A DNA stretch of 64,000 bases from Eunapius fragilis (Eukaryota; Porifera; Demospongiae; Spongillida; Spongillidae). The notes beneath the pieces were generated by a model. The model saw nothing but the letters and a program-made list of their open reading frames with translations. It was not told where the DNA came from and did not search any database. Every line of letters starts with the position of its first letter. The stretch's first letter is position 1. The position numbers were made by a program, and so were the translations under genes. The stretch covers positions 6,705,332 through 6,769,331 of the forward strand of contig OY811979.1 in NCBI GenBank assembly GCA_963681505.1. The letters run 5' to 3'. Positions 24,118 through 35,148 of this stretch are shown here, in pieces.

Positions 24118-24843
24118 GGGTCATTCTCCCTCCTTTCACCCAGCAAATGGACAGCACCTCTCAGATTTTGGTGCAATTTCTCATATATGATTGTCTTCAT
24201 ATGAGAAGACATTTGACCATTTTTTACTTTAATAACCTTAATGGTTTAGGAGATACACATTGTTGAATAATGATACACTTCACTGATAAGTTCAACTTTC
24301 ACATGTTTTATTTTGGTTCCCACTTATAGCCTAGTTGCATGTTTCACACCACTCAAAGATCTTATGAAATGCAATCAAGATACGATATGCATTTTGGTGG
24401 GAGGTGAAAGAGTTAAATTATTAATTGGTTTATACTACAGATTTTACAAATACTGTTAGAAGAAGGTTGAAAATCACTACTTTTTAAAAACCAGTTTGGA
24501 CACCATATTGAACTTGGTGTTTTTTCAAAATAAAAATGTTGATTATTGATAACCCCTGAGGACCAGAAATGGTTTTATGTGTGAGCAGCCATTTTGAGTT
24601 GATTTAGCAGAAAGTGTGGCTAAGTGGATTACATAACATTCAAACCTCAGCAATCAAAAGTTCAATGATGAATGAAATTAACTGTTATGAAATTAACTGT
24701 TACTTACGTAAACCATAATATAATTTTTACATGAGTGCGTGTGTGCGCATGCATGTGACAGCTGTGGACTCGGTAACAAAGGACCATTCATGGGGGTTTT
24801 TAACGTGGTTCAACGTCAGCAGGAACTTTAGCTCATTAGCCAT
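24118..24843. repeat. Left terminal inverted repeat
   Basis: Pairs with 27686-28381. The inner part (24740-24985) contains two tandem degenerate subrepeats of about 85-140 bases. Each includes ACTC-G/T-GT-A/C-ACAAA, GGACCATTCATGGGG and AGCAGGAACT, and the right end carries related copies. Such subterminal repeats are plausible transposase-binding sites (inference). Confidence 0.88.
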
Positions 24844-25047
24844 GTAACTGTTACTTTGTTACCCGCATACGCGCGTTATCAAAGGCATGCATGGGACAGA
24901 TGTGTACTCTGTCACAAACGGACCATTCATGGGGTTAGTATTGGTCAAAGCAGGAACTGTAGTGTACTTAAACTCATTATCACATCCGTATTCTGTATAT
25001 AAGCATGATGCAAGTTTTTTGGAACATTGTTTTTTGTAACTGGAACT

Positions 25048-27420
25048 ATGTCTATCAACTGGAAGGTTTATTGTTGCGACCCATTTCGCTCTCATCGACG
25101 TCGTATATATGCCCGCTTGCGTGTGGTACCCGAAGCAATCATTGCAGCGCATCCATCTCTTTCAATACATAGTGGAGATCACGCATGCTGCAATTGTCTA
25201 AACAAGCTACTTAAACTTTCACCTGTAGCTACTGTGCAAGACGAAGAGCATGCAGATCAGCCTGGACCTTCAGGATTATCACATCACATTAGTCCTTGCA
25301 GTGAGCCCTCAGCTGCTGATGCAGACGATGTGCTGCCTGCTGATGTTCAACTTCTTGCTGTCAATGAAGTGCTTGAATTAGAAGAAATTTCTCCAGTGGG
25401 TGGGAAAAGAAGGACACGAAGTTACAAGTATGTTAAAGAAAAGGTAAGGAGAGTAGAGGATGTGATCAGAAAGAAAGTATTGTTTGCTGTTGGAGCTGGT
25501 GACAAGATGCCGCAAGATGATGGAAGGGAAATGATTCAACAGCTCAAAGAAAAATACGCTTCAACAACATCCAGGAGTGAAAGACTGACAATTTTAACTG
25601 CTCTGCCAAAAAGTTGGTCTGTAGGCAAAATCATGGATGAATTTGGTGTCACAAATCATATGGCTAAGAGTGCTAAGAAGCTGGTTGAAGACAAAGGAGT
25701 ATTGAGTTCCCCAAATTCCAATGCTGGAAAGCCACTTCCAGAAAGCACCTTGGAACTAGTAAGGAAATTCTACTGTCATGATGACATCAGCCGGGTGATG
25801 CCAGGAAAAAAGGATTTTGTGTCAGTAAGAAATGCGGATGGAATAAAAGTGCACCAACAGAAGAGGCTTGTGCTGTGCAATCTCAGGGAAGCCTACCATC
25901 AGTTTAAAATACTGCATCCAGATGTCAAAATAGGCTTCTCTACATTTGCGCAACTGCGACCAAAGGAATGTGTGTTGGCTGGTTCCAGTGGTACCCATTC
26001 GGTATGTGTGTGTGTAGTGCACCAAAATGCCAAGTTGATGATGACAGGAGGCAGACTGGAGGCACTCACCCAAGGAGAGTTCAAACACTACAGTGATTGT
26101 TTGGCTTTCATACAGTGTGAACCTCCAACAGCTGACTGTGCCAACGGGATTTGTGAGGAATGTCGGGGAACAGAACCACTGTTAGAGGAGCTCCGGGCTG
26201 TCATGGAAGAAAATGCAGTTGACACTGTGCAGTACAGTCAGTGGATAAACACAGATCGTGCCAACCTTGAAACTCATGTTGTACCCATTGAAGACTTTCT
26301 CAATTTGTTTATGGAAGTGTTGAAGAAGCTGAGATTGCACGACTTCATAGCTAAGAAGCAAGCTGCATTCTTGAGTGAGAAAAAGGAGTCTCTCACACAT
26401 GGAGAATTTCTTGTCATTGCTGACTTCTCTGAGAACTACAGTTTTGTTGTTCAGGATGAAGTCCAATCCTTTCATTGGAACAACTTACAAGCAACTGTTC
26501 ATCCATTCCTTTGTTACTATCGAGAGGTAAATGGCAAGCTAAATAGTATCTGTTTTACTGTTATTTCAGAAAACAAAGATCATGATACGATAGCTGTACA
26601 CTTGTTCCAGCGAAAGTTAGTACAGTTTCTGACAGGCCATTTTGAGTCAAAGCCTAAAAAGATAGTCTACATGTCGGATGGTTGTGCTGGTCAGTATAAG
26701 AACTGTTATAATTTCACAAATCTGTGTCATCATGAAGTAGACTTTGGAGTTCCAGCAGAGTGGCACTTCTTTGCTACCTCGCATGGAAAGTCAGCTGCAG
26801 ATGGTATTGGGGGAACTGTGAAAAGGACTGCAGCCAAGGCCAGTCTGCAGCGTCCTAAAGAAGACCAGATTCTGACACCTACCCAACTGTATCAGTTTGT
26901 ATCATCCGAGATCAAAGGCATACACTTTGCATTTGCAACATTAAGAGAGCATGAGGAGGAGGCAAGGCTGCTGTCAGACAGGTACAAATCCAGTAGAACT
27001 GTTCCTGGAACACGGTCACAGCACTGTGTTGTACCCATTTCAAAGAGTAGTGTTGAAATCAAGCAGTTTTCTTCAAGTTGCATTAAAAGAATTGAGAGAG
27101 TGTCTACTGCTTGTATCATTAAGACCCTCCCACTGTCATCCATAAAAGGTTATGTTACTGCAATCTATGATGGACACTGTTGGCTTGGGATTGTTATGAA
27201 GGTGGATATGGAAGCACGACTCATAGAAGTTAATTTCCTTCACCCAAAACTACCTGCAAAATCTTATGTTTATCCACGTCACCAGGACATAATGGAGATT
27301 GACCCGTCAGATATACTTACACTAGTTAATCCTTCAACAGCTACAGGACGCACTTACTCCTTAACAAGTAAGGAAATCACAACAGCAACCTGTGCTCTGG
27401 AGGCAAGAACATCTGCTTAG
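25048..27420 (+). CDS. DDE/DDD-type transposase candidate, 790 residues, intronless
   Basis: The first ATG is at 25048; an upstream TTG extends the frame but is not needed. N-terminus: CCDPFRSH (9-16) and CCNCLNKL (47-54) form a likely zinc-binding motif. Residues about 165-235 resemble a helix-turn-helix (WSVGKIMDEFGVTNHMAK). The core has ADFSENY with Asp459, MSDGCAGQYKN with Asp544 and SHGKSAADGIGG with Asp585. The spacing, D-84-D-40-D, fits an RNase H-fold transposase. A C-terminal block (WLGIVMKV..EVNFLHP) is shared with relatives. This motif set recurs in uncharacterised proteins of cnidarians and other invertebrates, as far as I recall. Catalytic roles are inferred from spacing. Unlike its neighbours, it has no frame break. 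Confidence 0.85.
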   Translation: MSINWKVYCCDPFRSHRRRIYARLRVVPEAIIAAHPSLSIHSGDHACCNCLNKLLKLSPVATVQDEEHADQPGPSGLSHHISPCSEPSAADADDVLPADVQLLAVNEVLELEEISPVGGKRRTRSYKYVKEKVRRVEDVIRKKVLFAVGAGDKMPQDDGREMIQQLKEKYASTTSRSERLTILTALPKSWSVGKIMDEFGVTNHMAKSAKKLVEDKGVLSSPNSNAGKPLPESTLELVRKFYCHDDISRVMPGKKDFVSVRNADGIKVHQQKRLVLCNLREAYHQFKILHPDVKIGFSTFAQLRPKECVLAGSSGTHSVCVCVVHQNAKLMMTGGRLEALTQGEFKHYSDCLAFIQCEPPTADCANGICEECRGTEPLLEELRAVMEENAVDTVQYSQWINTDRANLETHVVPIEDFLNLFMEVLKKLRLHDFIAKKQAAFLSEKKESLTHGEFLVIADFSENYSFVVQDEVQSFHWNNLQATVHPFLCYYREVNGKLNSICFTVISENKDHDTIAVHLFQRKLVQFLTGHFESKPKKIVYMSDGCAGQYKNCYNFTNLCHHEVDFGVPAEWHFFATSHGKSAADGIGGTVKRTAAKASLQRPKEDQILTPTQLYQFVSSEIKGIHFAFATLREHEEEARLLSDRYKSSRTVPGTRSQHCVVPISKSSVEIKQFSSSCIKRIERVSTACIIKTLPLSSIKGYVTAIYDGHCWLGIVMKVDMEARLIEVNFLHPKLPAKSYVYPRHQDIMEIDPSDILTLVNPSTATGRTYSLTSKEITTATCALEARTSA

Positions 27421-27685
27421 TATTAGGCTGTTTAAAGTAGTAACTATTATAAAATGCATATATATACTGTTTTCATCACACATGACAGTGTATACCAAAT
27501 GACCTGTCTTTTAATTCCCAATACATATTTGAGATACAGATACATGCCTGATGAGCTAAAGTTCCTGTTGACTCTTTGAACACCGTGAAAAAAACCCATG
27601 AAGGGTCTTTTTGTGACATGTACACATGCATACGTGCACTCTTAAATATACTGACATATATGTGTGTGTACATTGTACCAGCAGA

Positions 27686-28381
27686 TGGCTAATGAGCTAA
27701 AGTTCCTGCTGACATTGCTTTGTGACAGAGTCCACAGCTGTCAATACATGTGCACACACGCACTCATATATATAATTATATTATGGTTTACGTAAGTAAC
27801 AGTTAATTTCATAACAGTTAATTTCATTCATCATTGAACTTTTGATTGCTGAGGTTTGAATGTTATGTAATCCACTTAGCCACACTTTCTGCTAAATCAA
27901 CTCAAAATGGCTGCTCACACATAAAACCATTTCTGGTCCTCAGGGGTTATCAATAATCAACATTTTTATTTTGAAAAAACACCAAGTTCAATATGGTGTC
28001 CAAACTGGTTTTTAAAAAGTGGTGATTTTCAACCTTCTTCTAACAGTATTTGTAAAATCTGTAGTATAAACCAATTAATAATTTAACTCTTTCACCTCCC
28101 ACCAAAATGCATATCGTATCTTGATTGCACTTCATAAGATCTTTGAGTGGTGTGAAACATGCAACTAGGCTATAAGTGGGAACCAAAATAAAACATGTGA
28201 AAGTTGAACTTATCAGTGAAGTGTATCATTATTCAACAATGTGTATCTCCTAAACCATTAAGGTTATTAAAGTAAAAAATGGTCAAATGTCTTCTCATAT
28301 GAAGACAATCATATATGAGAAATTGCACCAAAATCTGAGAGGTGCTGTCCATTTGCTGGGTGAAAGGAGGGAGAATGACCC
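27686..28381. repeat. Right terminal inverted repeat
   Basis: Reverse complement of the left end; the outermost 600 bases are nearly identical. The inner part again shows two copies of the AGGAACTTTAGCTCATtA-type subrepeat, at about 27550-27610 and 27690-27760. Confidence 0.88.
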
Positions 28382-28547
28382 GCAATGAATCCTTATCTAC
28401 AATAAACGCTAAGCAAACTATGGTTCACAGTTAGTTTAGAAAGTTGTTATTATTTACACAAGGAAAGATGGCACCAGTATCGAGGCAAAAACGTTAGGAT
28501 TCTACTTTTAAACAATATGCAAGCAGTGAACAAGATTTTTTTGCATT

Positions 28548-28975
28548 TAGAGGTATGGTCATTTAGAGGTATGGTCATTTAGAGGTATGGTCATTTAGAG
28601 GGAACGTGATAAGGCTGTCTCAAGCCCCGCCCTGTGCTGGGAGGGAGGTGCCTTCCTCCTCAGGGAGGTGTGGGCCAATAGAGGCCCACAACGAGGTGGA
28701 CATCTGGGGGTTAAGGGAGCATTGTAATACATCAAAAATTACAATAAATGTGGACCACAGCTTAGAGGGAGCTGTGGTGACATGCAGGGGTCATTTAGAG
28801 GTATGGTCATTTAGAGGTATGATCATTTAGAGGTATGGTTATTTAGAGGTATGGTCATTTAGAGGTATGGTCATTTAGAGGTATGGTCATTTAGAGGTAT
28901 GGTCATTTAGAGGTATGGTCATTTAGAGGTATGGTCATTTAGAGGTATGGTCATTTAGAGGTATGGTTGCATATG
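28548..28975. repeat. 16-base minisatellite ATTTAGAGGTATGGTC, interrupted
   Basis: About three copies at 28548-28600, then a unique GC-richer insert of about 190 bases, then roughly 11-12 copies at 28789-28975. The copies are almost identical. The insert contains short inverted pieces (CTTCCTCCTCAGGGAGG; TGGGCCAATAGAGGCCCA). Confidence 0.95.
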
Positions 28976-30171
28976 CAATCAAAATATGATTTTTGTTTTT
29001 GGATGCGGTACTAAATAATAGTGAAATTGGAAACTAAAATATAAAGTACTCCCAATACACTTGAATATATTTACATAGATTTGAGTGGCATAAGAGGTTC
29101 ATTTTTACAGCATTCATAGCTGACGTGTTTTACAACATAGAGGTATGTTTGGCATGAATTTAACGATATTCATTATGAAGCCATATACTTTTACTTCCTC
29201 GATGCTTCGTGGACTTTAGTGTGATTCATAAGGTAGCAATGGGGCATTTGAAGTCACTATACTGAGTACATGTACAGGTGTTCAATGTGTATCACAGTTG
29301 ATCATGTTTTGTCATCGGTTTTATGTAAATCGAATGTATTTTTTGTCAGACCTACTTTTTAAAAATTTGTCAGAAAATGTGTGTTTAAGTTGAAATATAC
29401 ATATTCCAATTGTCCAACTCTTTCTGTGACGATTGATGCTATTTTGGTAGTACACTACTAGCCTGAGCCCAGCAGCTGAGCACCATGAGGCAGTCTGCAA
29501 CACAACTGTGTTATTGCGCACTGGTGAAGCCTGATTCTCGGGTTCCATACTACTGTGTACCTGGCATACATGTTATGCAGCTCTGTACATTACAACTGAT
29601 GGTAAGCAGGAGACTCAGTTCTTCCACAGCAGAATGTACCATCAGTCTCTGTTCACATTCCTTCATGCCATGCCTGCTCACTGAGTACCCCTATGGGTTC
29701 AGAAGACATAAACTTCACTGGAGTTACTGTGTTATTGAGCAGTGATGTGAGCTGCTGCAGCAAAAAGTAGTTAGACTAAGTGAACTGCCACTTGCCAGGA
29801 AGATCAGAGCAGTGTACCAGAGCATTGGCAGGAGGCCACAAGCTCCACGTGCTACTGATTGCAAGGTAGTGATGTACATGTATGAACCTCAAGGCAAAAG
29901 AAAGCCAAGGTAACCTATGAGCAGCTGGTTTAGAGTAAAACTTGTCCCAGTGGAAAAAGCAGGAATTGGAGGCCTATCTTGACCACCACCAAATTGTGAA
30001 CTCTATAGCGTTTTTCAGGACATACATTTATGCATGCACACGACAATTGTATTGTTGTATCAATCCATAAGATCAATATTACGAGGAACAAAATAAAAAC
30101 GAGCAATCAATTAATTACGTGTCATCAATGTTATATATTTAGGTCTGGATCAAGGTTAATGCAGCTTATAA
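28976..30171. other. Stretch with no supported gene
   Basis: An open frame of 86 codons at 29485-29745 (Cys-rich) and further short frames to about 29930 are not recognisable. They might be decayed coding sequence. No strong repeats. Confidence 0.4.
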
Positions 30172-30396
30172 CTACTTAGTACAGCTGGTTCCAATGCTTC
30201 CATATAAGTAAAGAGTTGTAAAATATACTTTCATTAGTATGTGCGAGCGACTGACAATCAGTTGTTGAAAAGGAAGAAGGCCAGAAGGATGGAAGAACTG
30301 CACTTTTATCTCATCATTATCACAAGTCTCCGTGACTAAAGCTAGCCACCACAAGGAGTTATACTCACATGAATTGATTGTCAGTTGCTTGCACAT
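30172..30396 (-). pseudogene. Possible C-terminal remnant of a transposase of the 25048 family
   Basis: A minus-strand frame of 74 codons contains LWWLALVTETCDNDEIKVQF followed by FHPSGL. This resembles the C-terminal block of the intact transposase (WLGIVMKV..IEVNFLHPKLP). The fragment has no ATG start and no catalytic region. The similarity is short, so this is a tentative call. Confidence 0.35.
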
Positions 30397-31591
30397 CCTA
30401 ATGAAAGTTAGCGCGAATACATTGACAGGAAGAGTCTATAAAATTTCTCATGAAGATACACTAGAAGCAACGCGTTTGCTACACGAGTTTTGCTACAGTA
30501 CCACTTAGAACCTGTCGTTGTGGTTACTGTGTAAACTGCAACAGGATGAATATGTTATGTGGTGAAGGCTACCTTCATAGCCTATGACAAGTTGGTGTTT
30601 ACCTACTATTTTAGTTAATAACTCTTTAAAATCTAGATTGCCACGCAGGCATTTTGCGGCGCGCTGTTATACAACTATCGTAGATGATTTATATGCAATA
30701 TCATTTTATTCTAAATATATACTTTTTGGCTAATTCAAATGGAAGATATTCATCTTGTTCTAGCTATAATTACCGTATTAACGATCAAGCGCTCGACTTA
30801 TATGTGAGCTTGCGGTCTCCTTATGGTCCAAATGTGCGGGTCTACATAGTACTTCACAATTGTAACGGCTACGGGAGTTATAGATGGGAACGCCCCCGTG
30901 AATAAGTACTGTTATTACAAAACATCAAAACATGGAGTCCGCGTAATTCAAAAGCCTGGGGATGTAATAATTGAACTATATGTATAGGTATATGAGGTCA
31001 GTAGTTGGGTAAATTGAAGAGGGTCATACTTTTTGTTGTTTGACTTAGACATGGCTATACTCTAATAGGAAACATGACTTCAAAGCATGTCTTCAGCCAT
31101 CTAAGCATACAAGTACAGGTACATCTTTATAATGTGCAAGAGCAGCCTGGGGTAGAACACAGTGCTTTGATTTTTTTCAGTTAGGGGTTGGAAATTTCAT
31201 ATCCTTGGCACACTTTGTGAAGTCTACCCAGAGCAAATGGTACAATACTCAGACAGATAGATATACATGTATTCCAGGTACATTTTACATGAGTATGTGT
31301 TATGAGTGAGATTAGACCTTTTGACAGCCCTGGAGGGGGGAATCCATCATATGGAGAAGCAGGTGTGTTGTACATATAATTGTACATCAGGCAAGGGTGA
31401 CTCAAAGTCATGCAAAATCTTCGAATTGATACATGTATAATTCTCCAGAACTGATTGTTGAAAGTATGCTATTTAAACCTATATCATTGTCCACCCAAGT
31501 ATTTACAATGTCCGATCTAATTGGCATGTGGTCAGTAATGAGAGCATTCTCTTGTACGTTCTGAAAGTGCGAAGTAGGTTGCAAGCCATTC

Positions 31592-33360
31592 ATGAGAGAA
31601 TTAGTGAACGAAAATTGCAAGGTAGCTCAAGCCCAGCAAAAGAAATGGTACGACCAAAACTGCCGACATCGCGAGTTTGAAGAAGGTGATCATGTGTTGG
31701 TATTGTTACCAACTGTCGAAAAGAAATTAATGGCTAGGTGGGAAGGACCCTACTTGGTCAAGAGGAGTTACCCCGGTCACTTACCAGATCGACATGAGCG
31801 ACAGGAAGAAACGCTACCGTACTTTCCACGTAAACATGATGAAGGCGTGGAATTGCCCAACAACGTGCAGTGTGTCATGGGCCGACTCCTGTGAGGGAGA
31901 GGAAGGTGGAGAGTCCGAGGAGATATGTCTGTGGGAAAGGAATGATCAGGGTGATGTCAAGATAAAAATGGGAGAAAAGCTGTCAAGTGGCCAAAGGAGT
32001 GAGTTGAAAGCAGTAGTGAAAAGGAGTTTCACGAAGTCATGAACAATGTTCCAGGCAGGACCGAGTTGGCAGTACACCACATCGAAACGGGGCAGCAAAC
32101 CCCATTAAGTTACCGCCATATCGGTTGCCGTATGCGTATCGCGACAAAGAAATTGAGGAGATGCTCAAGTACGGCGTGATAGAGCCTTCTGACAGTTCAT
32201 GGGCATCACCAATGGTCGTGGTAAAAAAGGACGAGTCTCTGAGATTATGCGTTGACTACGGAACATTAAATAGCATCACCAAAACAGATGTCTACCCAAT
32301 GCCTCGGGTGGATGAACTGGTGGACAGGCTTGGTCAGGCCAAACTTATAACAACATTAGACCTATCAAAGGGCTACTGGCAGGTCCCTGTTGCCAAGGAG
32401 GATAGGCTAAAAGACAGCCTTCTCCACATCTAAAGGCTTCTATCAATTTACAGTCATGCCCTTTGGTTTGCAGGGAGCTCCAGCAACCTTCCAACAAATG
32501 ATGGACAAAGTGATCAAGGGCTTGGAAGAGTTTGCTGCGGCGTACCTGGATGATTTGGTGATTTACAGCACCACATGGATGGATCACATCAGACACCTTC
32601 GCAAACTGCTGCAAAGGCTAAGGGAGGCCAAGCTGACTGTGAAAGTGAATAAATGCCAGTTTGCGATGTCGCAGTGTACATATCTCGGGCATGTGGTCGG
32701 CAGTGGAGTAGTGCGGCCAGAGAATTCTAAAGTGGAAGCAATTCGCAACTTCCCAGTACCACGGAGCAAGAAAGCCGTAAGAGAGTTCCTAGGCCTAGCT
32801 GGGTACTACAGAAGGTTCATACCCGACTTCACCCCTGTAGCAGCCCCGCTAACAGATTTAACGCGGAAGACAGCGCCGAACGAAGTTGTGTGGAGTGAGC
32901 GATGCCGAAAAGCATTCGACAAACTATAGGAGCAGATGTGCTCTGACCCCGTTGCTTGTGTGCCCCGACTTTGGAAAGGAGTTCTATCTCCAGACGGACG
33001 CTTCTAACCGTGGAGTTGGTGCGGTGTTAAGCCAACTAGATGCCGATGGGCTGGACCACCCAGTGGCATTCTACAGTCGGAAGCTGTTACCCCGCGAGGA
33101 GAAATACTCTACTATAGAGAAAGAGTGCCTGACGATTTGCCTAGGGGTACAGGCATTCTGTGTGTATCTCTTGGGGCGACCTTTTACCATACAGACAGAC
33201 CATAGGTCGCTAGAATGGTTGGAAAGGAATCCAATGGACGCCTCACGAGGTGGAGCCTGTCTCTTCAACCATTCCAATTCACGGTGTTGTACAGAAAAGG
33301 GAGATGCAATGGTAATGCTGATGCATTATCAAGGAGTGCCTATACCGAGGCGACAATAAT
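31592..33360 (+). pseudogene. Ty3/gypsy retroelement fragment, integrase tail before RT-RNase H
   Basis: Pieces in order along the plus strand: (1) integrase C-terminal region (QQKKWYDQNC, GDHVLVLLP, RWEGPYLV, then FHVNMMKAW in a shifted frame); (2) a linker; (3) reverse transcriptase from about 32125 (EEMLKYGVIEPS, TLDLSKGYWQVP, then MPFGLQGAPATFQ, with the active-site motif YLDD at about 32545-32556); (4) an RNase H start (QTDASNRGVGAVLSQ) and TDHRSLEWL. Frame breaks near 31765, 32430, 32900 and 33240 make it inactive. Integrase upstream of RT is the order of Gmr1-like elements. Gag, protease and the integrase core are absent, and LTRs were not identified. Confidence 0.85.
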
Positions 33361-33653
33361 GTGACAGGAGAAGGAGAGTGGAGTGTCAGGGCTTACGTCA
33401 CAAGCCACTAATGCTATTACGTCAACCTGTGCAGGAGGGGTGCTCAGTGTGGTTGGGAACAGGGCATACGTGAATAAGTGTTAACGATCTACTGAATAGC
33501 GGAGGCCCGCGCGTCTAGAAGCGTATAGAACAAAGACTATTGTATTAAGTGTGCAGTTACAAAAGCAAGTGTAAGTGTGCATTGTAGACTCTGGGCTTAA
33601 AATCCAGTTGCGTGTGGAAACTCTACCCGATTACGTGGCGCTAGCGAGGAGTG

Positions 33654-34193
33654 GATCCCTCACATACCTACCCAGCATAAGTGGTCAGACTATCATGGCA
33701 CAATACATGTGTTCTAAAAAACACTAAGCAAACATTACCTGTACTTCATTGTGACCGCTAACTTTTAATAACATTTTGCGGTTTGTATGGAAATAAAAAT
33801 AAAACAAGACCAGCTAATGCTGTAACAAGGCACTGGGTACCAAAACTAGCTGGCTACGTGCTGTAAACAGGCATGGTATCAAGAGATACTTAAAATGCTG
33901 CAAGAAGGCACAACAAGCTACTAGCTTGAAGTACGATCAGTGTGTACACCAGGACCACCACACACGACTTACAGCTAAGCAGTGGGTTTTCGTTGTACAG
34001 TTCTCTTATCGTGCCCTCCCCTAGTGGGCGGGAAAATATTACCACGAGTGCTACAATTAGAATAACATACGTTGTATGAAGGCTGTATGATCGTGATGGG
34101 TAACCCGGTGATGGTCGGTCATCATCTTCGGTTCGTCTTTAAAGCCACTGCATGCTCGCCGTGCTGACTTTAAAAAATTACACATTTACATGT
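33654..34193. repeat. Direct repeat, copy 1 (~540 bases)
   Basis: Starts GATCCCTCACATACC and ends CACATTTACATGT. It is closely matched by 35149-35771, which is about 85 bases longer because of extra CAAGCTAC/ACAAGG-type short repeats in the middle. Outer parts are about 97-98 percent alike by eye. A minisatellite begins exactly where this copy ends. Possibly the ends of an unrecognised element. Confidence 0.88.
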
Positions 34194-34198
34194 ACCCA

Positions 34199-34650
34199 CC
34201 GTAAGCAGCTGGCCCCCCTACCCCCATGTACCTACTGTAAGCAACTGGACCCCCTGCCCCCATGTACCCACTGTAAGCAACTGGACCCCCTGCCCCCATG
34301 TACTCACTGTAAGCAGCTAGACCCCCCTGCCCCCATGTACCCACTGTAAGTAACTGGCCCCCCTTGCCCCCATGTACCCACTGTAAGCAACTGGACCCCT
34401 TGCCCCCAAGTACCCACTGCAAAAGCAGCTAGACCCCCCTGCCCCCATGTACCCACTGTAAGCAACTGGCCCCCTTGCCCCCATGTACCCACTGTAAGCA
34501 GCTAGACCCCTTGCCCCCATGTACCCACTGTAAGCAGCTAGACCCCCCTTGCCCCCGTGTACCCACTGTAAGCAACTGGCTCCCCTGCCCCCATGTACCC
34601 ACTGTAAGCAGCTAGACCCCCTTGCCCCCATGCACCTACTGTAAGCACAC
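34199..34650. repeat. 37-base minisatellite, array 2 (opposite orientation)
   Basis: About 12 copies of the reverse complement of the array at 5230-5965 (unit ACTGTAAGCAGCTG..CCCCCATGTACCC). It directly abuts direct repeat copy 1. Open frames here are repeat artefacts. Confidence 0.95.
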
Positions 34651-35148
34651 TTGCATGCTATTTTGATTATGGACTTGGAGGTTCCAATCAACAAAACACA
34701 AACTCCTTTCCACGGACCTGAGAATGGAGGAGAAATCCTCAAGCCACAGGGGGTAGGTTATCCCGATTTGTATCATAATAAATTGCGCCAGCAATGTCAG
34801 TAATGAGCGCATTCATGAAGGATTTCTCTATATACATATCTGGCATGTACAGAGATGATCTCTGGTATGCATGTGCACCTTGCACGTTGAAGCAGCTTGT
34901 GACAATTAAATGAAACAGTGAATTACATGTAAATTAATGATCTCATCAAATTAATTCACCTCAGCTCCACCTGTGATTGTGTGGGCCGCTAATTCCCCAG
35001 CATAATCACAGAACCAACGGAATCTATTTCCATGCATGTACCAGCAGAGTCTTTAGAGATCTATGTATACAAAGTTAATCTCCTGATACAATAATCTGCC
35101 CCGCCCACTCACCCTGGCACTACGCATAGTCACGTGATACAATGACTC
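34651..35148. other. Spacer between the satellite and direct repeat copy 2, no gene seen
   Basis: About 500 bases of AT-rich sequence without a recognisable motif, lying between array 2 and the second direct repeat copy. Confidence 0.45.

Larger units (their letters stand above)
24118..28381 (+). mobile_element. Apparently intact 4,264-base DNA transposon with very long inverted ends
   Basis: Both ends read GGGTCATTCTCCCTCCTTTC inward. The inverted repeat is nearly perfect for about 610 bases, with only one- or two-base differences seen (for example at about 24368 and 24476), and continues imperfectly to about 720. GCAA flanks both sides (24114-24117, 28382-28385), a probable 4-base target duplication. 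The only gene inside is the intact 790-residue transposase-like frame at 25048-27420. The intact frame and near-identical ends argue for recent movement. Superfamily is uncertain: the 4-base duplication would fit Sola-type elements, which I cannot confirm. Confidence 0.88.
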
